A stretch of DNA of 64,000 nt from contig NC_089795.1 of NCBI RefSeq assembly GCF_040412425.1, forward strand, positions 86,084,163 to 86,148,162. Reading direction: 5' to 3'. A program made the translations under genes and the position numbers. Source of the DNA: Macrobrachium rosenbergii (Eukaryota; Arthropoda; Malacostraca; Decapoda; Palaemonidae). Shown here piece after piece: positions 47,701-58,410 of the stretch; position 1 is the first letter of the stretch; each line of letters opens with the position of its first letter. The notes beneath the pieces are model-generated. The model was not told the origin of the DNA, did no database searches, and saw nothing but the letters and a program-made list of their open reading frames with translations.

Positions 47701-50700
47701 AAGCATTAGCAAAGGAAAACCCTAAATGTCCTTCAAAAATAACCACTTTCTCACATCTATTCTCAAGATCACACTTTATACCATCACAGCCGGTGCAAAC
47801 AATGTGTATCTCCTAAAAAAACAACATCCTGCTAACACAGTAATCATTCCTATAGAACCTGACATTCTTAGCCTTGATTCCAATGGAGGCATCCTAGGAA
47901 AAATAAATGTGCAGTACCCTTATAGCAGCAAACAGCCATGAAACACCAACAAAAGCCTATACACAATGAGGGCAAGGCGAATTCTGGCAAGAGCTAAAAC
48001 ATTCGAAACACACCTGGTGGAGAACAGGTGTACTAGAGAGTAATCCGGGCAGCCATTCAATCTTTTGTCTTAATGCCGACTTGGCTATCAGCACAGAGAC
48101 TAAGCTATCTTTAACAGTAGGTAGGATTCATCCCAAATAAATAATAATCTTGAGTTCACCATTCCTGATCCACAAATCCAACTCAAGATGAGTTTTCAAA
48201 CAAGGAATGTTTACTAATAGTCACCCTTTTGGATACATGCTGATTTCTAATCGGTATACTGTACCATCCTATGATTCTATCATGTGCTTCTCAAGTCATA
48301 TTTACAATATAAATCTATTTCTTCACTCGACTTTACATTCAATCTATACAGTACCATATTTTCTGCCATATTAGGCACATTAAGAAAAGCAGTAACCGAA
48401 AATCACCTTATATTTTCTATAGTGAAGGTCACTTGTTAGGTTTAAACTATAGGCTCCTAAAAATAGTAGTTCTGGAGATGAGGTACAATCAAAGTTAACT
48501 CCAAACAACTCCCTTATAAAATGGTTCCCAAATCACCACTGACTACCAGTAACTGCTTTACAGTTATCCGCAAAATTCCATAGGTTAACAATACATACAC
48601 TAGTGTCATTTTCCTCCTTAAAAAAAATGTGAAAACCAAAAGTAATGAACACACAAAATCCCTTAGTACTTGTTCATACAAGTTAGAAAATAGATACATG
48701 ATCCATGTATATGAAATATTTTACTTAGTAGGCTACAAACTTTATTCCCAATATCAAGGCTAGAAAAAGCTTTTAGTTCACTAATTGATCTCATAAGCTA
48801 CTGAGAGTTGGAATTAGTTTCTATGGGATATATAAAAGCTTAAGAAGGTAATAATGAATTATGCAGGATGAGAAACAGTTGGAATGAAATGCAATGACTC
48901 AATGGTCAGATTAAACTTGGCAGTCCCTGGTTATTGGTGGGCTCGGTTATTGTCGATCAGGTTTTTCGGGGCTTGTCTAGCTACAAAAATCGGTGATTTT
49001 CGACGGAGATATGAGCCAATTTCCAGTTATTGACGCCAATAACTGCGTATTGGCACCAATACATACCTGACAGAGGTGCCGATAACCAAAAAGCTTATCG
49101 TCACGCTGTCAGAACAGAACCCCTGCCGATAGCCAGGGACTGCCTATACTTCATAATAATGTAGTCAATTAATCATGAGAAATTAAAGTGGCAAGAGTGA
49201 GATGAAAATATACAATATTGTCAACAATGGTTAAAAATCTTAAGGAAATAACAGTTTCCAATGTATTCTCCATCAATTAAATCATTAAGACTGTTACCAC
49301 TACAGCAATGACAAAATATAAGTGTGTACAGTATATTTCATCAATCCCACATCGTTCCCAACCTATAAAAAATAAAAGAAAACCACCCCTTGGTACATGG
49401 CACATCATTATCTTACCTTGTGCTTCAAGAAGATTAGTGGTAAGGGTGATAACTTCCTGAAGATCTCCTTTTAACTTCAACAGTTCAGCATTGGTTGGAT
49501 CAGACGTCAAGGCCGCCTCAACCTGGAAGAAGACTCTTTTTTTAAAAAATGCATTTACTCTACAGACCACAAAATATGTTGCGGAAGCTTGCCGTACCTC
49601 ACAAAGAAATAGAGAAATCTTACCAAGTCATAGTACAAAATAAAACTCTTTCAACACTCTCTTTCATGAACATAAACCTTTGCTGTCATGGTAAAATATT
49701 TCATTTTACACATTTAAAAGACTGTACTCTTATACAAAGTGAGGGACAGACATACAAAGAGAAATTTAAAAGGGAATATCATAAAAAGTTAAACGTGACA
49801 AATTAGGCATTACAGAGAAGTTAGTGGAATTTCCTCCGAGAAGGAATACAAAGAACGCAAAAGACAGCATATGTCGGGTTACAGATATAGGTAGACGTGG
49901 AGGTGGAATCATGATGTACAAAAGGCCAACTGAAGTGAAGAGAGCCTTCAAGATCTGGGAGAGGACAAGTAAGGAAGTGGACAACATTGTAAACATGAAA
50001 AAGATGAGGTAGGCTAAAGACAGATGGTAAGGGTAAAAAACCTAAGTTGAGAAGAGTGGAACCAGAATCTTAGCACAGCAGACAGAAAAGGAAAAATATT
50101 CAAGATAGAATAATGGCTGATGAAATGTGAGAAAGATGTAAGGGGGCAAAGAAAATAAAAAATTAAAATGGAAAAATTAAAGCTTTAAAAAAAGAACTGG
50201 AACAATGGAGGCAGGATTTTGAAAATCCAAATAATGAAAAAGAGCATGAACTTGAGGACACTGGCATAATGGGTCGTTTCAGTCGTAAGTCATTTAGGCC
50301 GTAAGCACGTTTGAGTGCAAAATGGGCGCCATGTTTAGTATCAGCCCCTTGGGGATGTACGTAAAACATAAAATGGTAACAGTAAATACCATAAATAAAC
50401 ATAACAGTAAATACCATAAACATAACGTCTTACATTGTTTTGGATGTTACAGCCTAAGTGACTTAGGCCGAAACGACCAGGACCGTAATAAAGAGATCAA
50501 CAGAGAATATAACTACTGAAGAGTTTTCAAAGGCCCATAAGAAATTGGAAAAACCCAAGGACCATCACGAATAACAGGCGACTTACTAAAGGCAGCTGAA
50601 AAACCATCATCCATGACCTTAATAAAATGTAAGGAAAGTTGATAAAAGACAAGAGGAGACTAGTTGAGTTGCAAAAGAGTATTACTGTATGTAAACAATG

Positions 50701-51611
50701 TAGAAATTAGCGAGGAATAAAATGTCTTAAGCTTGAAAATATTGCAAAAGGCACCAGAAGACCAGATGAAAGGCTAAGAAGATGTCTTGGGTCAATCATT
50801 TTCATACAAAAAGTATGATCAGGAAAGTGGCATCAAGAGAGTAAGTATGTACATAGGACTATATAGTAAGAGATTGTCAATGACCTGTGGTATTGGAAAA
50901 TAAAAAACTAAATTTTTCTTAACACGCTTTTATTACAATGTACTAAAAAGTAAAAAATTGCAATTAATCGTGTCTGCAAAAAATAAAAGCGTGGCTGCCA
51001 AACATGGAAGGAAATGTTACAAGAAATAAAAAAATATTTATCTTCTTGTAGCATTTCCTTCCATGTTTGACAACCACGCTGTTATTTTAGTAGACAATGT
51101 AAGAAAAGCCTGGTGTGTCTCAAAATATTATTTTTTACTTTTTTAGTGCATTTTAAAAAAGCGTGTTTGTCTGGGCTTGGGTATTTGACTGTGGCCTCCG
51201 ATAGACCTGTCTCCATTGGGAAATCCATGATGAAGACCCTTGCATTTAAAGCATCCCCTTGGCCCATTAAAGGCAAAAAGATAGCATCCCAGGCTACTGT
51301 GGAGACTACAAAGACCTTATCAAATTAATAACAGCCTGGAAAAAATAAAAGTAATTGAAAATGACGTAAAAATAACATCTTTCAAAAGAGAGCTGGCCAG
51401 TCTGGCCTGGCCCAACAGGATTTCCCTCTTGGCTACTTGCCACTGGATTAGAAGCCTAAACATGAAAATTACAAATGAAAAAGAAATTAATGTGAAGGAA
51501 AATCCTTTATAGTTTCTGGGTAATTGCCCAATGTTACATATGCGAAGTAAAACTCACCTGTTCCAGTTGAACTTCGTAAGTATTGAGACTATTTCCTAGA
51601 TCATCCGCCAT
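41702..51611 (-). CDS. SMNDC1: Survival motor neuron domain-containing protein 1 / splicing factor 30, complete CDS
   Basis: Six exons read on the - strand: 51611-51558, 49522-49417, 46275-46155, 45666-45499, 44886-44751, 41848-41702. All have GT..AG borders and the phases agree, giving 243 residues (vertebrate SMNDC1 is about 238). SMNDC1/SPF30 is a U2 snRNP-associated factor needed for spliceosome assembly; its Tudor domain binds symmetric dimethylarginine on Sm proteins. The Tudor domain spans roughly residues 76-134, and the aromatic cage is intact at W88, Y95, F112, Y115 with N117. N-terminal residues 1-53 match the conserved VEAAL..LLKLK..LQEVI helix. Exon 5 encodes a Lys/Arg-rich nuclear-signal-like helix. 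The last exon has the conserved SIFATP and GIGTCGI motifs and ends KWRKGT. The start ATG is at 51611-51609. Introns carry several transposons, but exons are undamaged. Confidence 0.95.
41849..44750. other. SMNDC1 last intron (5), unannotated
   Basis: AT-rich intron between the last two coding exons. I saw no gene, repeat array or transposon domain in it. Confidence 0.5.
45822..46140. mobile_element. End of a pogo-like MITE in an SMNDC1 intron
   Basis: It starts CAGTCAACCCCTGACTATTA next to TA, followed by GCGGTTCCAGATTCGCGG and further TTGCGGA/TTCACGG modules. This resembles the TA-flanked CGCGG-type element end at 10618-10697. The other end was not found before the exon at 46155. Confidence 0.45.
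46545..48145. mobile_element. 1.6-kb element with ~175-bp inverted terminal repeats in SMNDC1 intron 2
   Basis: The left end (CCTACTGTTAAAGATAGCTT .. AAAGATTGAATGGCTGCCC .. GTACACCTGTTCTCCACCA .. AATGTTTTAGCTC) is repeated inverted at about 47965-48140. A partial extra copy of the end (TATTTGGGATGAATCTTTCC) lies at about 46790. It includes a ~72-bp tandem repeat at 47455-47627. No transposase or RT is readable, so it is likely non-autonomous. Confidence 0.65.
47455..47627. repeat. ~72-bp tandem repeat, about 2.4 copies
   Basis: Units share TTTCTAAAACCACAAAACAT and GTTAACTTTGCCTCCTCCA, with CTTTGACAA..GATGTTCTAG between. Confidence 0.8.
48919..49145. mobile_element. TA-associated MITE with GGCAGTCCCTGG ends, copy 3
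   Basis: The left end GGCAGTCCCTGGTTATTGG and right end GCCAGGGACTGCC are inverted, with the same family interior modules (TCGGTGATTTTCG, CGATAACCAAAAA-like). It lies in SMNDC1 intron 2 and is more diverged than copy 2. Confidence 0.7.
50265..50490. mobile_element. Small MITE with GGTCGTTTC ends
   Basis: The left GGGTCGTTTCAGTCGTAAGTCATTTAGGC is mirrored at the right (GCCTAAGTGACTTAGGCCGAAACGACC). A TAAATACCATAAA duplication lies between. It is in SMNDC1 intron 1. Confidence 0.55.
50920..51168. repeat. Palindromic foldback element in SMNDC1 intron 1
   Basis: The inner arms AACATGGAAGGAAATGTTAC and GTAGCATTTCCTTCCATGTT meet around a short AT loop near 51030. Outer arms pair AACACGCTTTTATTACAATG with CTTTTTTAGTGCATTTTAAAAAAGCGTG less exactly. 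Confidence 0.75.
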
Positions 51612-52514
51612 TGCGTTTGTTTACTAAGCATTGCGACCAGAAAGTAAATATTACATTTCTTGATAAAACACAATTCATAGTGCTGTTGTTAATTGAATTT
51701 CAGTAAAAATCGTAACAAAATTAAATATTTAATACATTTAAAAATATTTTTATATTTATTTTTACTTAATGAAAGCTTTTATAATATGGAAAGTTAGCCA
51801 AATGTGTGTCGTACAATAACGTCTTCGACAAGCTCAGGAAAGAAACGTTCTTCGGTGATACATTTGGGGAATTTTATTAGAAGTAAAGTCGTAATAGAAA
51901 AATATGCTTCTAAAATTACGGAAATACTGTCTCAACCTGAAGCTTTTATGGCAGGTTATCCTAGATTTCACGCAAAAAAACTCTGATGTCCCACTATTCT
52001 TATGTCTGCCTAAATAATGAAATTACACAGTTGGTTCTTATGGCAATGCTTTCCTGTCTCATAAGGTCAAGGTGTCATTTCTGACTTGATTGAAAATTTA
52101 ATCAACATTGTTAACTTAAGCATTACACAAAAATGACTAATTCGAGACGTCCGAAAACTATATCAGCAATTTTTCCCTCTAGGTCACCTATTCTAGAACA
52201 TACTGTATGTCCTTAATTTCTATAGAAATGTACAAGTATTTGCATCCTTTTATTTTCAAGAACAAGGTACTGAGTATTCTGGGTTTTGTGAGTTCAGAAG
52301 TCCATTTTTTTCTTTGAATTTCTTGCATCTTTTAGCCATTAATTTACTAATTAATCTGCTATGTTTTATGCTTAACCATATGTATGGTTACACTAAAAGA
52401 GGTACGTTGCGCTAAGAGGCATCTTAAATGTTTTAGTCTTATCAATCGCATTGTTTGTTGAAACATTTTTTATTAAATTCTCAAGGCCACTGATATTTCT
52501 TGTGGTTGTATGTG

Positions 52515-52598
<84 letters not shown>

Positions 52599-53216
52599 TC
52601 GAACCTGAAGCGAAGTGAAGTAATGGGGAAGTCTGTATGAGTCATAAGATGAGGTATTTAGACTCACCTAGCGCAACTAAATCATTACCTAACCCCCTCT
52701 TCCTGGACTCATCACTCTTTCCTGGCTCTAACTTTGGCTCCTTTAGCTTCTTTGATGCTTCCGCTTTCATCTTTCACGACCCTTTCTTTTTTCTGATGTC
52801 GAACAAATCCAAGTCTGCAGGTCTGCCACTGGAGAAAGGCCTAAGGATTCTCCTGGACACAGTGGCTTTAAATGAAAAAAGAAGGTAAAATGGAACTGAA
52901 CATATATTTTGTACAAGCAAGTGTAAAACCAAATGCACTTTGAAATGTGCTGTGATCCAATTAGCATTTTCCTGTTTCTGTTATGTCTAGACAGTTCATA
53001 AAAATGCTTCAGTACCTCACAAAATTAAATGTGCTGATGCTCTCAACGTTCATCCTTCATGACATTTCACATCATCAAAATCTCTTAGTAGCTTCAGTAC
53101 ACCTTCTGTCAGTTTATTTAAGTGAAACACCTCAAATAGACATGATATCTGCTAGCCTTATAAACATTTTAGGCCTAACTTTTTGTTCAGATAAGTTTTT
53201 CTGAAAATGGACACGA
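51612..53216. other. Region upstream of SMNDC1
   Basis: The SMNDC1 promoter is presumed just above 51611, but no TATA or clear initiator is seen. A compound microsatellite is at 52515-52596. A short - strand coding-like stretch at 52770-52660 (MKAEASKKLKEPKLEPG, ending before GTGAGT) has an in-frame stop just upstream and no clear partner exon. Confidence 0.4.
52515..52596. repeat. Compound (TG)n(AG)n microsatellite
   Basis: About 15 TG units followed directly by about 24 AG units. Confidence 0.95.
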
Positions 53217-53229
53217 TACCTTCTGACCT

Positions 53230-53512
53230 AAGTTAAAGTTAAGTATACCTTAGTTTAATCAGACCACTGAGCTGATTAACAGCTCTCCTAGGGCTCAACC
53301 GAATTAGATTTATTTTACGTGGCTAAGAACCAATTGGTTACCTAGCAACGGGACCTACAACTTATTGTGGAATCCGAACTACATTATGACGAGAAATGAA
53401 TTTCTATCACCAGAAATAAATTCCTCAAATTCTTCATTGGACGGTGGGAGAATCGAACGCGGGACCAGCAGAGTGCTAGTTGATAACGATACCCACCCGT
53501 CCAGTGAGGAAC
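53230..53512 (-). mobile_element. tRNA-derived SINE, copy 3, full length
   Basis: It is flanked by a 13-bp target-site duplication, TACCTTCTGACCT, at 53217-53229 and 53513-53525. Read on the - strand, the head has CTAGCACTCTGC (A-box-like) and GCGTTCGATTCTCC (B-box-like); the central region and tail match copies 1 and 2. Confidence 0.85.
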
Positions 53513-53525
53513 TACCTTCTGACCT

Positions 53526-55018
53526 TACATACACATTTAGGCCTAGCTCTTTTCTTTCACAGATACGCTTTCCTGAAAGCTAAATGAGTGGCATTAATTT
53601 GTCATCTACAAACAGGAACTGTCAGTCTCATCATAGTACAAGACCCACAAATTCTGGGCATTGCTAATACTATGGCCAAATTTGCCTTAAGAGACAAGTG
53701 CTGTCTTGAAAAGAGGACCAGTCATATTTGCTACTGAACTCATACCTAGGCAGTATTATAATGGAGCTCCAGTTGCCAGACATGTCCTATTAGCATTATG
53801 CACTTTCAAAGGGAAAAAAATGTTTGCATGGAAGGTAAGGAATCTATTTGTAAGCATCAACTTTTTATTAACAAACACAGTACTGAATTTCCCCTCTGGC
53901 TACTGAAGAAATCAGTTAATTTTCGATATAACTTTGTTAGAGAACTTGAATTTTCAATAGATAATAATTAATCCTTCTGTTACTATAAGCCATTTCACTG
54001 ATCTAATTACATATTGATGACCACAAGTAAAAAATTTATAAATACTTTTAAAAGCACAGCTTCAACACACAGGTACTTGAAACTCGGTTACCTAGAAGCT
54101 GCATGTGGTGGGATGGCTGAGTCTGCTTATAAAGCATGGTTGTGGTACATGTACAGTACTGTTATCTAATTTATAAATGCACTAACTTTTTTAATCACAT
54201 ACATTAACATACTGCAGTATTAATTCCAGATTTTTGAGAGACATCACATTTATCCCTGCCACCGCTTGACATACCCTTCACAGGTGTTAAAACCAAGAAT
54301 AAGGATGAGCAAGGAAGGAATATGACTTCACTGGTGGCATTTTTCATACATTTAAAAAAGCAGTCAAAATAAAATGAATGCATGTGTAGATGAATGTGGC
54401 TGAAATCTCAGTCCAGGTCTATAAATATTCAGGAGTTTCTATAAATAATCATGGGTTACTTAACTGCTTTTATTTTCTCATGCATGTTTCACTTTTGTAG
54501 AATATGCTCAGTAAATATAACATCTCTTATTTCTTGTTCTTTTCTACTTAACTACATTTACTTATCTTTACCAACATGGCAAAACTAAAACATTCTTGGG
54601 GAAATAAGAGACAAAAATAAAAACATCCCTTTATAATACCAATACATAATCAACTTTAAAATATAATAATGTCTGTAAATTATTACTTACCGGATATCTT
54701 TGGTAGTCACATATATGCACAGTTCAATAACTCATGAGGACAACAAAATCGTGTACAACAAAAGTATTAAATGCAACCAATTTTCATCAGCATGTTTTTC
54801 AGGGCAACCAAAAATGCAGAACCAACACAGGAGAACTACAAATCTAACAACTGGTATAAAAAAATCATTAGTTAGTACAATAATAATAATAATAATAATA
54901 ATAATTATATGGACCTCAAATTCATGGAATCACTTGACCGGAATTGCATTCCATGAAGAGAAATGATTCGATTACAGTAAAAGTCAAAACTTTAAGGTTT
55001 ATATGATTAAGCCTTATC
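53526..55018. other. Intergenic region and ARPC5 3' UTR
   Basis: It contains an (ATA)n tract at about 54880-54905 and a - strand AATAAA at 54474-54469 that could end ARPC5. No gene is supported. Confidence 0.5.
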
Positions 55019-58000
55019 TCAGACCCGCTTTCTGTCGGTCAAAACTCGCACAATGCACCCAACACCTCCTACATTATAGACTTTTTCATGCCAGACTAGA
55101 AGAATTGCTGACGAGCCCTCAGATGGCCGTTCGAATCCTCGGTATATATACTTCATGAGGACATCTAGGTGCGTCTTGTCAAGGGCAGCAATGATCTGAT
55201 CCATCTGGGACTTGTTGACTGATAACAATACCTGCAAATGGTAATTTTCATGGAATCAGTCTCATGAAATGGAAAATCTGTCATCAAAATACAGTACCTA
55301 ATTTGTCATAACACTGTATTACTAGCTTGCACAACTATGGAACTATTGAAGCATTTAAGCACTTTAGCCTTAAGTAACTCTGCAAACATCCACAGAGCAT
55401 AAACCAGAAAAGTGATACTGTCTGTGTATTTGAAGTGTTTTGTATAGCACACTCTGTAAATAATGCAGTGGGGAGCAGTCTGTAGTGACCTGAAGTACCA
55501 GCACTAAGATGTGAGTCATTCTTTTCAACATAAAAAAAAAAAAAATGCCCCATATGTACTTCATAAATACTGCATTCTTTACTCTTTCATCCCTTAGTTT
55601 GTATTAAATATCATGTTGATAAACATGATCACTTAATATAATATTTTACCCAAAGTTTTGCAGTCTTAGAATTTCACACTGCCAACCACACATCCTATCA
55701 ATCATCATCATTAACATTTTTTAAAATTATTTTGCCATCACATATTTAAACATGAAATAAGATCTCTCCACTATCTTTTGTATGTGCATTTTCTACTTAA
55801 ATTACCAATCTGGTAGAGCCCTTCAACTATGTAATTTTTCTATAATTTCAGGGCTTTCCTATTGGTCTTTGTCCTAATGATTCTATAAATACTATTTTAC
55901 TAATCACTCCTTCCCTTCCTATCTTAAAATGTTGAGACATGTCATTACTTTTTCATCATACCCATACTGCCCAGGATTAGGAACTGCCATTAAACACGGT
56001 AATCCCAAAACTGTCTGTTATCAAGTCTTGAGGAACTGTAGAGCCAACTTCACTGACACTAAATACTGCACTGAAATTGTATTTTTAACTTGTGCATCAT
56101 ACAGTTACTATATGATACACTCAAGTTCATAGTCTTCATCGTCTACATGGAAAATGGATACTTTTGGATTTCTGGCTCCAAATCTTCAACTGGAATCAAA
56201 TGGATACATGGAAAATGGATACTTTTGGATTTCTGGCTCCAAATCTTCAACTGCAAGAATCAAACTGCTAAATACAAAAATGTCTAGGACAACTGACGGC
56301 TGATGAATTTAATTCCAAGCATTGACTACAAGATGTGATGTATGGGGTTAACTTAAAAATTCTACATTTAAATATGGTGCAGAATTCTTCAGTACATCAA
56401 GACCAACACTTTTTGCTCACTGACTTACAATGAAGTAGTACTAAGTGTATTGCACAAGATGTCTCCTAAAATCCTTAAATGTTACAGTCCATTCACAAGA
56501 TCTACACGCATCTAGTTACAAGATGGCTGATGGAGTAAAGGGATAAAAGAATGGCATCAATTTACAAATCCTTACCTTTAAAACCAAATTTAGAGCCATG
56601 TCTTTAACTTGTTCATTCTTTCCTTTGGAGGCCACTGGTGCATTCGTTAAGAGAAGCTTGAGTGCATCTGCATGATTCCCTGTTTGAAAAATTTTAGACT
56701 CTTGAAGCCTGCTTTACAGAAATTAAGTGAATTATTTAATCCCAGTTATTACAGTCTAGCTTATTTTTATTTATAGAGATTAAAAAGCCTCTTCTCGAAG
56801 TGGGTTGTATTATCCTTACCTATGCAATCAAGCACCATTAAAATACTTGTTTCTAAAAGAAACAATGAACTTCTAATTATGAAACAGGATTTCAGCCTAA
56901 ACTATAAAATATTTTGAAAACTATTTATAAAATCTAAAACATATAAACCAGACTCTACAAGGTATATTTAAATTATATAATTAATACTGAATTAAAAATT
57001 TCAGAATATGAGTTTTAAACTTTTCACATTTTATGCATTCCCATACAAGGATTACAGTTTCTCTAAGATTTTATTAACCCTCTTGTTAAGTTATGACAAC
57101 CTGACACAATAAAATCCAACAGATGAGAGTTTGATGTATTGATGTGTGATTTTAGGGGAATTTCAACTTGCTACCATGACCCTTAGTTTTACCATTTTGC
57201 TTTTCATGAACATAACACTATAAAGAACATAATATCTGAGTTTAAGGCTACTGGAGAAGTGAATTGAAGTCTGTTTGGGTGTCAAAAGGACTACAACAGT
57301 CTTTATGCTGATACACCCTGTCCATTATGCAGAAAATGACTTACGGCATGAAAACTAATCTGTGATCTACAGTCCCTTTGCTCTATTAAACACAACAGTA
57401 AACAACGTAACCACACAAAGAAAAAGAAACCACTGTAAGTGTCCATTAACAAACAACAGCAGACAGCATCAAAAGGACCTGGTTGTATACAAGCTGGATT
57501 ATGTCGTACAAACAACACCATACCATAAGATAATCTTGATCAAATCTGACCACAAAAAAGAGTTAAGGGGACTAAATAGTTATATGTACATGAATTTGCA
57601 TGTAAAAAGACAAACAGATTACCAAGGTGATGAGAGTGAGTTGCAGCAATTGCAGAAAAAAAAACCTTCTCTCACCAGCTGGCTCTCTATTTAGTTTTAC
57701 CTGGTCTCCAATGCAACCACACTCTCCACGACCACAATAGTCATACACTGTTGGTATAGGATCGCTACAGAAAAGAGAGGAAGCCAGATGGTGGTCAAAG
57801 GGGATTTCCCTTTAGGGCAGTCTCAGCTGCCAAACCTCAACTAAATAAATCCCTGAAATGGGAATTTAAATCCAATGATGATCTCTTCACCTTACGAGTT
57901 TAATAATAAAAGGGAAATCAAAGATGGAATGTAGGACTCAGCATTATTACTTGTAATTAGTTTTGGTTTACTGGTCAATTTAAATACTACAAACCACATT

Positions 58001-58401
58001 AACCCAGTGATTGGCAAACAGTAAAAACTTAAAATCAATACACTTCAGTATACAAAAACAAAACCAAATTCTAAACCAAAGCAAAGACAAAGGAAATCTA
58101 TCATCACCAAGGTCAAATGTTCTGGGAGCTTTGATATTTACTGTTAAATACTGACCTTCAAGCACCTTCTATATTATTCCATACATGAGAAATACATTCA
58201 CTTCAAGAAAAACAGTACTAACCAATTTGGTAAAATTCAAAGGGTTGACTCCTCACCTGCATTCATGTGTGATACTATAGTAGCTTCATCTATTCCTATG
58301 GGTGGACTTTGGGGCTCTCCATCATCATCTTTGTAATTGTCTTCGTTGTACTGGTCCACATCAATGTTACGAAATTCACTACTTAATGTATTCTTAGCCA
58401 T
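55019..58401 (-). CDS. ARPC5: Actin-related protein 2/3 complex subunit 5 (p16-Arc), complete CDS
   Basis: Three coding exons on the - strand: 58401-58257, 56679-56576, 55231-55019, with GT..AG borders and consistent phase, giving 153 residues (vertebrate ARPC5 is about 151). ARPC5 is the smallest subunit of the Arp2/3 complex, which nucleates branched actin filaments in the cytoplasm. The N-terminus begins MAKNTLSSEFRNIDVDQY, followed by an acidic stretch. The middle exon has the conserved KDMALNLVLK segment. The last exon has the family hallmarks DVLMKYIYRGFE, LLVWHEK and GGVGCIVRVL. An acceptor (TTTCAG) about 10 bp upstream of the ATG implies at least one noncoding 5' exon further upstream (above 58411), which I could not place. 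A candidate AATAAA for the - strand lies at 54474-54469. Confidence 0.95.
55232..56575. other. ARPC5 intron 2
   Basis: It holds a ~60-bp tandem duplication at about 56146-56255 (CATGGAAAATGGATACTTTT and GGCTCCAAATCTTCAACTG twice). Otherwise unremarkable AT-rich sequence. Confidence 0.6.
56680..58256. other. ARPC5 intron 1 (between the first two coding exons)
   Basis: Open stretches near 57362-57694 show no family similarity. No repeats recognised. Confidence 0.5.
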
Positions 58402-58410
58402 AATGTACAC

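Noticed and set aside
57362..57694. 110-codon + strand ORF antisense to ARPC5
   Set aside because: It lies wholly within an ARPC5 intron, with no family similarity or regulatory context.
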